This document shows positions 1 through 8,619 of a DNA stretch of 64,000 nt, piece after piece. Each line of letters opens with the position of its first letter. Positions within the stretch are counted from its first letter, which is position 1. This DNA comes from Pseudopedobacter saltans DSM 12145. Its GTDB lineage: Bacteria > Bacteroidota > Bacteroidia > Sphingobacteriales > Sphingobacteriaceae. The notes under the pieces are model-generated. The model made no database searches. It saw nothing but the letters and a program-made list of their open reading frames with translations, and was not told the origin of the DNA. Where the stretch lies: positions 3,534,001 to 3,598,000 of the forward strand of contig NC_015177.1 in NCBI RefSeq assembly GCF_000190735.1, in the 5' to 3' direction. Both the position numbers and the translations under genes were made by a program.

Positions 1-250
1 AAACATACTCTCCCAAAGCATCTTTTAGATCTTTACCCAATTTTAAACTATGGATTAGCTTGTATATGATTTTAATTTTAGAATAAACGTACTTTTCCAT
101 CAATATGTAAAACACAATGAAACTTACAAACAGGGAGATAAAAGACGTAATCGCAAAATAAAACCAACTGTGCTGAAAATAGTAATTGACAATTCCGATA
201 GACAGGGATACCGCCAATGCATTTAAAAAAACAAGCGTCCGAAGCTTCAT
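1..250 (-). CDS. Sensor histidine kinase, N-terminal part only (cut by window edge)
   Basis: Read on the minus strand from an ATG at 248-250, a frame stays open for 83 codons to the left edge, so only the N-terminus is present. It shows two hydrophobic segments (about residues 5-25 and 30-51) with a very short loop between them, then a basic stretch containing KIKIIYKLIHSLK. This is the look of the two-helix sensor kinases (PhoR-like) of Bacteroidota, whose HAMP/PAS and kinase domains would lie to the left. No kinase motif is visible, so the family call rests on the N-terminal pattern alone. A plus-strand frame of 72 codons at 186-404 overlaps the start and looks like a shadow. Confidence 0.65.
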   Translation of the reverse strand, partial: MKLRTLVFLNALAVSLSIGIVNYYFQHSWFYFAITSFISLFVSFIVFYILMEKYVYSKIKIIYKLIHSLKLGKDLKDALGEYV

Positions 251-531
251 ATTGAAAAATTTAAATCAATCTAATATACCACTTAAAAAAGGGAGCAAAT
301 ATCTGTATAAGACCGTTAAAAAATCGTTATCAAAACATTATCCTTATGTTTACTTTTATTCTTCAGGAACATTTATAGAATTCCAAATCAATCTTAATTC
401 GTAAAACCTTTTTTCTATGCCTCCCCCTGTTAAAAGTCCCCTGCATAAAAAAACTATGTTCTCTTCATAAATCCAACCCAGGCAAATAATAAGCAATTGT
501 CTAGCCACTTATAAGACTTATAAATCAAAAA

Positions 532-1179
532 CTATTTATTGCCTTCCCATTCGTCAAAAAACTGATCGAGAAAGTTTTGCATAAAGCGATGTCTTTCTTC
601 CGCCATACGTTTTCCTGCTAGCGTATTCATCTTCTCTTTTAACAATAATAATTTCTCGTAAAAATGATTTATTGTAGGAGCTGAAGAATTCTTGTATTCT
701 TCTTTATTTTGGTTCGGATTCGGTTTTATTTCCGGATCATAAATTAACCGGTTTTTAAAGCCTCCATAATTAAATGTCCTCGCTATACCAATTGCTCCAA
801 TTGCATCCAGTCTGTCTGCATCCTGTACCACATTCATCTCTGGCGATGAAAATGGGACTGAGCCTATTTGAGCTTTAAAAGACATATATCGAATAATATT
901 GGTAACATGAATGGCAATATCTTCATTCACTCCTATAGTTTTAATAAATGTATATGCTTTCTGAGGGCCTATATCTTCATTTCCGTCATGGAACTTAGCA
1001 TCTGCAATATCATGAAGTAAAGCGGCAAGCTCGACTACCAGGAGGTTAACTTTTTCCTCTTTTGCAATATGCTTCGCCATCTTCCAAACACGTTCCACAT
1101 GAAACCAATCATGACCGGATTCTGCTTTCGTTAGTTCCTTCTTGACAAAATTTATGGTGGCGGTGATTTTTTTCTCCAT
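532..1179 (-). CDS. HD-domain metal-dependent phosphohydrolase (YedJ/YpgQ type)
   Basis: A 215-residue cytosolic protein with HD superfamily metal ligands: H27 in GHDWFHVERV, H56-D57 in LLHDIAD, and D120 in VVQDADRLDAIGAIGIARTF. The last block is characteristic of the YedJ/YpgQ group, which hydrolyses phosphate esters or nucleotides. Length is normal for the group. The substrate cannot be read from the sequence. It stands alone, divergent from the deformylase gene with a 499-base gap. A TTTCTTTG element just upstream of the ATG is one base off the TAnnTTTG promoter box. Confidence 0.85.
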   Translation of the reverse strand: MEKKITATINFVKKELTKAESGHDWFHVERVWKMAKHIAKEEKVNLLVVELAALLHDIADAKFHDGNEDIGPQKAYTFIKTIGVNEDIAIHVTNIIRYMSFKAQIGSVPFSSPEMNVVQDADRLDAIGAIGIARTFNYGGFKNRLIYDPEIKPNPNQNKEEYKNSSAPTINHFYEKLLLLKEKMNTLAGKRMAEERHRFMQNFLDQFFDEWEGNK

Positions 1180-1678
1180 TTATAACAAAGAAAGAGATTG
1201 TTTCCGAAATTTAATAGCCCCACCAAGATTAAGATTGAGAAATACAGTTTTTAGTGCTTGACGAAATGAGGAGTACCGCTGTGTTTACTAAAATGCATCC
1301 TTCGTTTAAAGAAGCTTTAAAGCTCCTTTGGAGATGCTTCAAACAAATGAGTAGGATTTTCGTCCATCGTTTTTCGTTTATTATCAATTGTCAATTCTTT
1401 ACGGGTCAACAAATTATACTTAAAATTTTAGGCAACGATAAAGCTACCAAACTGCTTAGGGATTCCTTTTAGATTTTGAATAGTTTTCTCGAATCAGTTC
1501 CGAAAAAGACTCGACCAAAATTCAATCGTTTTTGAATGTTTTTCTTAATGGGAACTTCTTAGCTTTCTATTTATTCTTTCAGGCTGAAACTTTTAAATAT
1601 CTAATAGCTTTTATGATTAAGTACGTCTTATTAGATTCAAATAGAAATCTGCAAAACTATTTTTCGTAATTTTGCAAA
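1180..1678. other. 499-base gap with no recognised gene
   Basis: Lies between the divergent HD-hydrolase and def genes. A 72-codon plus-strand frame at 1254-1472 has no recognisable motif and I do not accept it as a gene. The gap holds a nested inverted repeat at 1311-1340: GAAGC pairs with GCTTC, enclosing CTCC-TTT-GGAG, and overlaps the 12-base palindrome AGCTTTAAAGCT at 1313-1324. The short strings catccttcgtt and ctttggagat occur here and again in the gap near 33.5 kb; this may be chance. Confidence 0.4.
1667..1674 (+). promoter_or_regulatory. -7 promoter box of def (leaderless arrangement)
   Basis: TAATTTTG is an exact match to the Bacteroidota -7 consensus TAnnTTTG. Only four bases separate it from the def ATG at 1679, so transcription would start at or very near the start codon, giving a leaderless mRNA. 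No convincing -33 TTTG was found at the usual distance. Confidence 0.55.
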
Positions 1679-2245
1679 ATGAAATTACCAATAGTTGCGT
1701 ACGGTGACCCAGTTTTAAAGAAAGTCGCTGTTGATATAGAAAAAGACTATCCAGAGCTTCCTGCTCTTATAGAAAATATGTTTGAAACCATGGATAACGC
1801 AAATGGTGTGGGTTTGGCTGCCCCTCAGATTGGGTTATCTATTAGATTATTTGTAATTGACGCGACTCCTTTTGCAGATGAGGATGCTTCTTTGGCCAGT
1901 TTTAAAAAGATATTTATCAATCCAATAATTACCGACGAAAGTGGTAAGGAGTGGAAGTTTAACGAAGGTTGTTTAAGTATTCCGGATATTAGAGAAGATG
2001 TTTCTAGAAAAGAGCAAATTACCATTTCTTATTTTGATGAAAACTGGATTCATCATGAAGATACATTTAACGGATTGGCAGCGAGAGTTATCCAACACGA
2101 ATACGACCACATCCAGGGTAAGTTATTTACAGACAGAATAAGCCCTTTAAAGAAAGCTATGTTAAAAGGGAAATTAGATGCTATTGTTAAAGGAAATGTA
2201 AATCCTGGCTACCGCATGAAGTTTGCCAAAGCCAAAAGAAAATAA
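1679..2245 (+). CDS. def: Peptide deformylase
   Basis: Removes the formyl group from the N-terminal methionine of new proteins in the cytosol. All three family motifs are present in the 188-residue product: GVGLAAPQ (43-50), EGCLS (96-100) and HEYDH (140-144). These supply the metal ligands C98, H140 and H144 and the catalytic E141. Length is normal. The gene is monocistronic here; the usual partner fmt is not adjacent. Two bases or fewer of leader are predicted because an exact -7 box sits four bases before the ATG. Confidence 0.97.
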   Translation: MKLPIVAYGDPVLKKVAVDIEKDYPELPALIENMFETMDNANGVGLAAPQIGLSIRLFVIDATPFADEDASLASFKKIFINPIITDESGKEWKFNEGCLSIPDIREDVSRKEQITISYFDENWIHHEDTFNGLAARVIQHEYDHIQGKLFTDRISPLKKAMLKGKLDAIVKGNVNPGYRMKFAKAKRK

Positions 2246-2262
2246 GTTTTTTGGATAAAGAG

Positions 2263-2297
2263 AGTTTGATGCTAATATTTTCAACATCAAGCTTTCT
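2263..2297 (+). terminator. Probable terminator of def
   Basis: AGTTTGATG (2263-2271) pairs with CATCAAGCT (2285-2293) with one G-T wobble and is followed by a short T-rich run. It lies 17 bases after the def stop, between two convergent genes. Confidence 0.5.
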
Positions 2298-2340
2298 TAA
2301 ATATTGACATGCATGTATCTGTTAATTACAGTACTCAATC

Positions 2341-2973
2341 TTATTTAGATTTATTACTTTTTCCTTCGGAAATTTGCTTTAAGAATGCCGCCCAGGCTAA
2401 AGGGTTCAGCAAAGGATTCGTTTGTACCATATTTTTATTGGACAATGCTATATGTTGATTTTTAAAACTTAGGCCCTGAATTTCTGCTCCGTCCATAGGA
2501 ACTCCAAACGTCATAGCATCGGACATTGTTTTCTTCACATTCTTTTTGGCTATTTCCAAATCATCATCGGCGAATTTCATTGTCATGAAATCATGCTTAA
2601 ACTCGTCTGTACTTGCCCATGGAAAAACGCGAACTACAGGCAATTCAATATTGTCAGATTTCATCTTAACAATAGCTGTAAATTTGTTATCCTTGATATT
2701 ATACGGGATAACAACAACTGCTTTTTTATAACCAATAGACGTAAAAATAATGCTATCACCTTCGTGAGCGACAAAAGAATAATAGCCCTTATAATTCGCT
2801 GCATAGGTTTTCCCCGCAGTAGTATTATTAAGTGTTACGTATGGAATTACCGAGTTGCTATCAACATCGTAAATCACTCCAGAAAACTGCACTATTTTTT
2901 TATCTACACTATTCTGGGCCGCAGCAACGTAGGTTATCAAGGTAAAAAACAATATGTACAGTATCCTAATCAT
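2341..2973 (-). CDS. Exported protein with carboxypeptidase-regulatory-like domain
   Basis: A 210-residue protein with a clear signal peptide (hydrophobic residues 4-17, cleavage likely after AAAQ). Residues about 27-105 form a CarboxypepD_reg-like beta-sandwich: FSGVIYDVDSNSVIPYVTL, then a GYYSF and a FTSIGY motif, as in the N-terminal domains of Bacteroidota outer-membrane proteins. Here the domain stands alone, followed by about 100 residues with no known motif and no barrel. It is probably periplasmic or attached at the outer membrane. Function is unknown; no neighbour suggests one. Confidence 0.75.
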   Translation of the reverse strand: MIRILYILFFTLITYVAAAQNSVDKKIVQFSGVIYDVDSNSVIPYVTLNNTTAGKTYAANYKGYYSFVAHEGDSIIFTSIGYKKAVVVIPYNIKDNKFTAIVKMKSDNIELPVVRVFPWASTDEFKHDFMTMKFADDDLEIAKKNVKKTMSDAMTFGVPMDGAEIQGLSFKNQHIALSNKNMVQTNPLLNPLAWAAFLKQISEGKSNKSK

Positions 2974-3036
2974 TTTATTTTTCAGAAAACTAAAATAACA
3001 AAAGAAGCGCCTATCTCCTGTTAAATATTGTTAAAG

Positions 3037-3065
3037 CAAAAAGCCTCAGCACATAGCATAAGGCT
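3037..3065 (-). terminator. Probable terminator after the mrp-nifU genes
   Basis: Read on the minus strand, AGCCT...AGGCT (3061-3065 with 3042-3046) is followed by a run of five T. It lies 35 bases beyond the NifU-like stop. The stem is short with a long loop. Confidence 0.5.
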
Positions 3066-3099
3066 CTTAATGTGTATCTCTAATAAAGATTAGCAATAA

Positions 3100-3369
3100 T
3101 TATACCGCTGATGTACCTGCTTCTTCCAGATTAATCGCTTCAACAGCGGTAATAGAGGGAACAGCTTTTTTTACGGCCTGTTCTATACCTGCTTTTAAAG
3201 TCATAAAGCTCATTGGGCAAGAGCCACATGCTCCCAATAGTTTAAGCTTCACAACATTATCGTTGGTGATTTCTTCTACTGAAACATTTCCTCCATCGGC
3301 AACTAAATATGGTCTTATGGTATCTAACGCTCTTTCAACCTCATTAAATAAATTATCTCTTGATTCCAT
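3100..3369 (-). CDS. NifU C-terminal-domain Fe-S scaffold protein
   Basis: A small cytosolic protein consisting only of the NifU C-terminal domain, which carries a 4Fe-4S cluster on the CxxC motif for delivery to apoproteins. The motif is seen as GACGSCPMS, with YLVADGGNV near the N-terminus. I chose the second ATG (3367-3369) because AAAGGA lies at a normal ribosome-binding distance from it; an ATG two codons upstream (3375) is possible. It lies 35 bases downstream of mrp on the same strand, and the two very likely form an operon for Fe-S cluster assembly. Confidence 0.9.
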   Translation of the reverse strand: MESRDNLFNEVERALDTIRPYLVADGGNVSVEEITNDNVVKLKLLGACGSCPMSFMTLKAGIEQAVKKAVPSITAVEAINLEEAGTSAV

Positions 3370-3404
3370 ATGCATTCCTTTTTATAAAAATAGTGAATTT
3401 GGGC

Positions 3405-4466
3405 CTATTTTGCAATTCCGTTATTAATAGCTATTTGCTGTGCTACTTTTTGCGCCAGATCAACAAATATTTTGGACATGATACTGTTTTTGTCCAATGC
3501 AATTGGTTGGCCTCCATCACCAGCTTCGCTGACACTCTGTACCAATGGTATCTCTCCTAAAAATGGTACTTTAAATTTTTCTGCCATTTTTTTTCCTCCC
3601 TCTTTACCAAAGATATAATATTTATTATCAGGCAATTCCGTAGGGGTGAAATATGACATATTCTCTACTATACCCAAGATTGGAACATTGATAGCGTTCA
3701 TCATAAACATTCCCAAACCTTTAGTAGTATCAGCCACAGCAACCTGCTGAGGGGTGGTAACAATAATAGCTCCCGAAATTGGATAGCCCTGTGTGATAGT
3801 GATATGAATATCCCCAGTTCCCGGAGGTAGATCTACTACAAGATAATCCAATTCGCCCCAGTCTGCATCGTTAAATAATTGCTTAACTGCGTTTGAAGCC
3901 ATTGGACCTCTCCAAGGTACAGGCTGATCTGGGTCTGTAAAGAATCCTAATGAAAGTATTTTAACTCCATATTTCTCAATAGGTTCTATTAAAGTTTTTC
4001 CGTTAACTTCAGAAGCAAGAGGCTTAGCATCTTGTACACCAAACATAATCGGAACAGACGGTCCGTAAATATCCGCATCAATTAAACCCACTTTTGCTCC
4101 ATTTAAGCTTAAGCCAATCGCCAAGTTTGCGGCTACTGTAGATTTTCCTACTCCGCCCTTACCTGATGAGACCGCTATGATATTCTTTATATTTGGAGAG
4201 AACTGTTTTACCGGAGACGTAACCCGGCTTGTCATATGTATACTGATTTCTGCATCCTGACTTACAAAATGCTTTACTGCATTTCGACAAGCATTCTCTA
4301 GCATTTCCTTTAATGGACATGCAGGTGTAGTAAGCACAACAGAAAAACTAACCTTATTTCCTTCTATTACAAGGTTTTCTATCATATTTAAAGTCACCAA
4401 ATCTTTTTTCAGATCCGGATCCTCAACATTTCTTAAAGCATCTAATACCTTTTCTCTCGTAATCAT
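3405..4466 (-). CDS. Mrp/ApbC-type Fe-S cluster carrier ATPase
   Basis: Mrp/NBP35-family P-loop ATPase of 353 residues that loads Fe-S clusters onto target proteins. Domains: MIP18/DUF59-like at about 1-80, then a deviant Walker A GKGGVGKST at 102-110, with LIDADIYGPS and DLPPGTGD following. The CxxC that follows ENM-(S/A)-(Y/W)-F in ApbC is absent: here the sequence runs ENMSYFTPTELPDNKYYIFG, as I recall for other Bacteroidota. The adjacent NifU-like protein does carry a CxxC. An exact -7 box and a perfect dyad lie immediately upstream of the ATG. Confidence 0.93.
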   Translation of the reverse strand: MITREKVLDALRNVEDPDLKKDLVTLNMIENLVIEGNKVSFSVVLTTPACPLKEMLENACRNAVKHFVSQDAEISIHMTSRVTSPVKQFSPNIKNIIAVSSGKGGVGKSTVAANLAIGLSLNGAKVGLIDADIYGPSVPIMFGVQDAKPLASEVNGKTLIEPIEKYGVKILSLGFFTDPDQPVPWRGPMASNAVKQLFNDADWGELDYLVVDLPPGTGDIHITITQGYPISGAIIVTTPQQVAVADTTKGLGMFMMNAINVPILGIVENMSYFTPTELPDNKYYIFGKEGGKKMAEKFKVPFLGEIPLVQSVSEAGDGGQPIALDKNSIMSKIFVDLAQKVAQQIAINNGIAK

Positions 4467-4484
4467 TGTATAAAAGTTTATACA
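4467..4484 (-). promoter_or_regulatory. Perfect dyad (candidate operator) in front of mrp
   Basis: TGTATAAA-AG-TTTATACA is a perfect 18-base inverted repeat directly adjoining the mrp start codon and overlapping the -7 box by two bases. A repressor bound here would block both promoter melting and initiation. No second copy was seen in the window and the regulator is unknown. Confidence 0.5.
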
Positions 4485-4490
4485 AAGCTA
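4483..4490 (-). promoter_or_regulatory. -7 promoter box of mrp
   Basis: On the minus strand the bases read TAGCTTTG, an exact TAnnTTTG match, 16 bases upstream of the ATG. No -33 TTTG is seen at the usual distance. Confidence 0.55.
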
Positions 4491-4583
4491 CTAAAACACA
4501 ATTCATAAATTTGCGTTTAGGTCTTGTTTTTGAGATATATTGGTTGATTTAGAAAGTTTTTTAATACTTTTCGGCATTATTTT

Positions 4584-6713
4584 ATGAGCAGTTTTTTTAG
4601 CAGATCAGGATTGAGAAAATTTAAGAAGCCTCTTATAATCGGCCTTTCTATAGTCGTAGGTCTATTTCTTTGTGTGGGCACTTATGCTTATTTGAAAAGA
4701 GAAACTTTGTTAAATAAGGCTGTTTCAAAAGCCATTGTTCTTGCGAAATCACAATATAATTTAAATGTCAATTTTGGACATTATGGATTTAGCGGCTTTT
4801 CCGCAGTGAATTTTAAACAGATTACTGTAGTTCCCGAGGACAGAGATTCTCTTGCTAAAATTGATGATCTGACCGTGGACGTAAAGCTTTTCCCTCTGAT
4901 ATTTGGAAAAATAAAAATAGCTGAACTGTATCTTAACAATGGAAATATAAATCTTGTAAAGAAAGACAGTATCAGCAATTATGACTTTCTTTTCAGAAAA
5001 GATTCATCAAAAAAATCAGATAATAAAGAAGTCGATTTTGCTGGCTTTGTCAACAAACTGGTACATCAGGTATTAGATAAAATACCGGAAGACATGGCTG
5101 TTAGAAACTTTAATATTTCTTATAAAAGCGACACCTCATCGGTGACTATTTTCACTCCCGAAGCTAAAATTATAAATAAGGAGTTGTTTTCTAAGATAGA
5201 AATCAATGGCAAAGCCGCTGTTTGGCATGTAAATGGATTCGTCGATCCGTCCGATGAGAGGATAGACTTGAAGCTTTTTGCAGAAAATAACAAAGTTGAA
5301 CTTCCGATTTTGGAACAAAAATACGGTCTTAAACTTAACTTCGACACCGTGGAAACGGTTTTAAAAAGTGTAAGAAAACATGGCAAAACACTGGATATTG
5401 AAGGGAATTGGTCTATAAAGAATCTTTTAATTAACCATCCAAAAATTTCATCTGATAATGTTATTGTTCCCAACGCTAGCGTCGACGCGAAGTTTATCAT
5501 CGGAAAAGATTTCTTTTCTATAGACAGTTCTACAGTTGTAAAGGCCGGCTTGGCAGAGTTTAATCCTTTTGTAAAGATCACCTTGCGGCCACATAAAACC
5601 TATGCTTTAAAACTGAATATACCACAACAGAAAGCTCAAAATATATTGGATGCATTCCCTGTGGGCCTTTTCGAATCTTTGGAAGGCTTAAAAGTTGCGG
5701 GTGATATTGGTTATAATCTGGATTTCTATTTTGATACCAAACTTCCTGATAGCGTTACGTTAAACTCTACCTTAAGTCCAAGTAAAGATTTTAGAATTGT
5801 GCAGTATGGAAAAACCAATCTTCAAAAAATAAATGGAGATTTTGTATATACTCCTTACGAAAAGGGTAAGCCTGTAAGAGATATTTTGGTTTCAGATGCT
5901 AATCCTAATTTCGTTCATCTGGAAAATATATCACCAAATCTTAAAAATGCACTTTTAACCGCAGAAGATCCATCGTTTTTTTCTCACAGAGGGTTTGTTG
6001 AAAAATCAATAAAACAATCCATTACTACTAATTTTAAATCGAAATCCTTTAAAAGAGGCGGGAGTACCATATCAATGCAACTGGTAAAAAATGTTTTTCT
6101 AAACAGAAACAAGACTATTGCCAGAAAAGTTGAGGAAATGTTGATTGTTTGGCTTATCGAAAATCAAAAGCTAAGTACTAAATCAAGAATGTTCGAAGTA
6201 TATCTGAATATTATTGAATGGGGAAGAAATATATACGGGATAAAGGAAGCGGCTAATTATTACTTTGGTAAGTATCCGTCTGATCTTAGCGTTGGCGAAA
6301 GTATTTATCTAGCAAGCATTGTCCCAAAACCAAAATCTTCTTTATACGCCTGGCAATCGGACGGCTCTTTGAAGCCTTATTTACATGGCTATTTTAATCT
6401 TATAGGTAAGCTTATGGCCATGAAAGGCTATGTAGAGCGAGATTCCAGCTCATATGGGTTTTATGGTGTAAGATTACGAGAAAGTTTAAGACAACAGATA
6501 GCGCCTGCCGACAGCTTAGCTACTGATAGCCTTAATGAGGATTCGGATGAAGACATTTTTAAATTCTTTAATATCAAGAAGGATTCGGTAACACAAGCCG
6601 CTTTAAAATTAAAGGAAATCTTTGGTGGGAAGAAAGATACTATCGAAAAATCTGCAAAAGAACTTCGCCAGGAAAGGCGGCAAAAACGGAGGGAGGCTAG
6701 GAATAAAGAGTAG
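4584..6713 (+). CDS. GT51 peptidoglycan glycosyltransferase with large N-terminal domain
   Basis: A 709-residue protein with one N-terminal membrane helix (about 17-36), a long periplasmic region (40-440) rich in beta-strand pattern and resembling AsmA/DUF748-type domains, then a GT51 transglycosylase domain (about 445-600). GT51 motifs are complete: EDPSFFSHRG with E461, GGSTISMQLVKN (492-503), RKVEEML, EVYLNIIEWG with E538, and LASIVPKP. No transpeptidase domain follows; the C-terminus is a basic tail (QERRQKRREARNKE). It would polymerise lipid II into glycan strands in the periplasm without cross-linking them. This layout differs from classical PBP1a and from short MtgA. Confidence 0.88.
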   Translation: MSSFFSRSGLRKFKKPLIIGLSIVVGLFLCVGTYAYLKRETLLNKAVSKAIVLAKSQYNLNVNFGHYGFSGFSAVNFKQITVVPEDRDSLAKIDDLTVDVKLFPLIFGKIKIAELYLNNGNINLVKKDSISNYDFLFRKDSSKKSDNKEVDFAGFVNKLVHQVLDKIPEDMAVRNFNISYKSDTSSVTIFTPEAKIINKELFSKIEINGKAAVWHVNGFVDPSDERIDLKLFAENNKVELPILEQKYGLKLNFDTVETVLKSVRKHGKTLDIEGNWSIKNLLINHPKISSDNVIVPNASVDAKFIIGKDFFSIDSSTVVKAGLAEFNPFVKITLRPHKTYALKLNIPQQKAQNILDAFPVGLFESLEGLKVAGDIGYNLDFYFDTKLPDSVTLNSTLSPSKDFRIVQYGKTNLQKINGDFVYTPYEKGKPVRDILVSDANPNFVHLENISPNLKNALLTAEDPSFFSHRGFVEKSIKQSITTNFKSKSFKRGGSTISMQLVKNVFLNRNKTIARKVEEMLIVWLIENQKLSTKSRMFEVYLNIIEWGRNIYGIKEAANYYFGKYPSDLSVGESIYLASIVPKPKSSLYAWQSDGSLKPYLHGYFNLIGKLMAMKGYVERDSSSYGFYGVRLRESLRQQIAPADSLATDSLNEDSDEDIFKFFNIKKDSVTQAALKLKEIFGGKKDTIEKSAKELRQERRQKRREARNKE

Positions 6714-6803
6714 CCCAAAGGGATAAATTCATTTTTATTAAAACTATTTCCGGTATCATGTTTTTATAATAAAGAGACTTAAGTTTATTATAAAAGTTAC
6801 TTT

Positions 6804-8585
6804 ATGGAAAGACACATCTATCGGACAGGAATAATCGGAAATTGCTCTTATATTGCTCACGTACATCAAAACACTAATATTTCCTGGCTATGCTGGCCCC
6901 AATTCGACAGTTCATTTGTTTTTGGGACATTATTGGACGATGAAAAAGGCGGTGAATTTTCTATTCTCCCACCACACAAATATGTTAGTAATCAGTATTA
7001 TTTAGAAAACACCAACATCCTGTGTACAGAAATTACAACGAAGCAGGGTAAATACAGAATAACAGACTTCGCACCACGTTTCCAGCAATTTGAAAGATTT
7101 TTTAAGCCTTTGATGCTGGTTAGAAAAATAGAACCTTTAGAAGGCATACCCAGAATAAAAATTAAATGCAATCCGGTTTATGACTATGGGAAAACTAAAC
7201 TGGAAAAGCAGCGAGGAAGTAATCACATAGAATATATCGGCGCAGACGAAAAAATCAGGCTCTCAAGCAACGTGTCTCTGTCTTATATTTTAGAAGAAAA
7301 ACCTTTTGTTCTGGATAGTACAAAATATCTGGTATTTACTTATGGGAAACCTCTGGAAGCCCCAATAGAAACAACCTGCGAGAGTTTTTTAAGCAAAACC
7401 AAATTCTATTGGCGAACGTGGATAAAACATTCATCGATAGGGGAGTTTTATCAGGAATATGTTATCCGATCTGCTTTGGCTTTAAAAATCCATCAGTTTG
7501 AGGACACGGGAGCCATAATTGCTGCAAGTACAACAAGCTTACCCGAACATCCGGGAAGTGGCAGAAATTGGGATTACAGGTATTGCTGGTTAAGAGATAC
7601 TTATTATGTCATCAGCGCACTAAATTATATAGGCCACTTTGAAGAAACCGAAAATTACTTCGATTATATAACAAATATATCTTTTGACGGTGGCTGGCGA
7701 TATCAACCTTTATATAGCATAACGCGGGACGATAATTTAAAAGAAAGGATTGCCGATCATTTATCTGGGTATCTTGGAAACAGCCCTGTTAGAATTGGGA
7801 ATCAGGCTTATGAGCATATTCAGAATGATATTTACGGACAAGCATTAATTTCCTTACTACCCCTTTATTGCGACCATCGCTTTATTTTTTCTGAAAGAAA
7901 AGACTCTGCCCAACTCGTAGACTTCGCTTTGAAAAAAATAGAAAACACGATAGATGAAACGGATGCTGGGATTTGGGAATTTAGAAATCAAGCTTATATT
8001 CATTGTTACAGTAATCTTTTTCAGTGGGCCGGCTGTAGCGCCGCAGCTAAAATTGCGAGAACAATTAATAATTCTGAATTGGAGGAGAAAGCTATCGCAT
8101 TAATGAAAAGGGCTGCTGCGCATATAGAAGCTTGTTATGATCCGGAAAGAGAAGTTTATACCCATGCTGTAGGAAGTCCTTTTCTGGATGCTAGTACTTT
8201 GCAACTTATTATGATGAATTATCTGGATCCGAATTCCGACAGAGCAAAAAAACACCTTCTCGCATTGGAAAAAGAACTTAAAACTGAAAATGGGCTTTTT
8301 TACAGGTATCTGCATGCAGATGATTTCGGAAAACCAAAATCAACATTTTTGATTTGCGCTTTTTGGTATGTGGAAGCTTTGGCCTGTGTGAACAGAATTG
8401 ATGATGCAATTGAGCAGTTTGAAAAATTAATGTCTTATTGTAATCACTTGAAGCTTTTTAGTGAAGATATTGATGAAAATACGGGAAGTCAATGGGGTAA
8501 TTTTCCTCAGGCCTATAGTCATGTTGGTTTAATGAATGCTGCTCATCGCATTTCTATTAAATTAAACAGGCCTTTGTATTTATAA
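6804..8585 (+). CDS. Glycoside hydrolase family 15 protein (trehalase/glucoamylase type)
   Basis: A 593-residue cytosolic GH15 enzyme with an N-terminal beta-sandwich (to about 205) and an (alpha/alpha)6 barrel. Family marks include RNWDYRYCWLRD (254-265) and IQNDIYGQ (339-346). E392 in GIWEFR is the likely acid, and E554 in FSEDIDENTGSQWGNFPQA the likely base. GH15 includes glucoamylases, dextran-cleaving enzymes and bacterial trehalases. Because it faces a trehalose-6-phosphate synthase/phosphatase gene end to end, trehalose hydrolysis is the better guess, but this is inference from context. No signal peptide is present. Confidence 0.9.
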   Translation: MERHIYRTGIIGNCSYIAHVHQNTNISWLCWPQFDSSFVFGTLLDDEKGGEFSILPPHKYVSNQYYLENTNILCTEITTKQGKYRITDFAPRFQQFERFFKPLMLVRKIEPLEGIPRIKIKCNPVYDYGKTKLEKQRGSNHIEYIGADEKIRLSSNVSLSYILEEKPFVLDSTKYLVFTYGKPLEAPIETTCESFLSKTKFYWRTWIKHSSIGEFYQEYVIRSALALKIHQFEDTGAIIAASTTSLPEHPGSGRNWDYRYCWLRDTYYVISALNYIGHFEETENYFDYITNISFDGGWRYQPLYSITRDDNLKERIADHLSGYLGNSPVRIGNQAYEHIQNDIYGQALISLLPLYCDHRFIFSERKDSAQLVDFALKKIENTIDETDAGIWEFRNQAYIHCYSNLFQWAGCSAAAKIARTINNSELEEKAIALMKRAAAHIEACYDPEREVYTHAVGSPFLDASTLQLIMMNYLDPNSDRAKKHLLALEKELKTENGLFYRYLHADDFGKPKSTFLICAFWYVEALACVNRIDDAIEQFEKLMSYCNHLKLFSEDIDENTGSQWGNFPQAYSHVGLMNAAHRISIKLNRPLYL

Positions 8586-8588
8586 ATC

Positions 8589-8619
8589 AAGAAGAGGGCT
8601 AAATACCCTCTTCTTTTTT
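8589..8619 (+). terminator. Intrinsic terminator of the GH15 gene
   Basis: AAGAAGAGGG (8589-8598) pairs with CCCTCTTCTT (8606-8615), loop of seven, and six T follow. The right arm is also the last codons (KKEEGI) of the convergent otsAB gene, so the hairpin is shared with coding sequence. Confidence 0.85.

Noticed and set aside
186-404. 72-codon plus-strand frame at the left edge
   Set aside because: Antisense to a frame with clear membrane-sensor character that continues off the edge.
1297-1340. Shared strings with the gap at 33498-33548 (catccttcgtt and ctttggagat)
   Set aside because: Different spacing and no similarity between them; not enough for a repeat family.
1254-1472. 72-codon plus-strand frame
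   Set aside because: No recognisable motif, poor start context, and it spans a nested inverted repeat; more likely chance.
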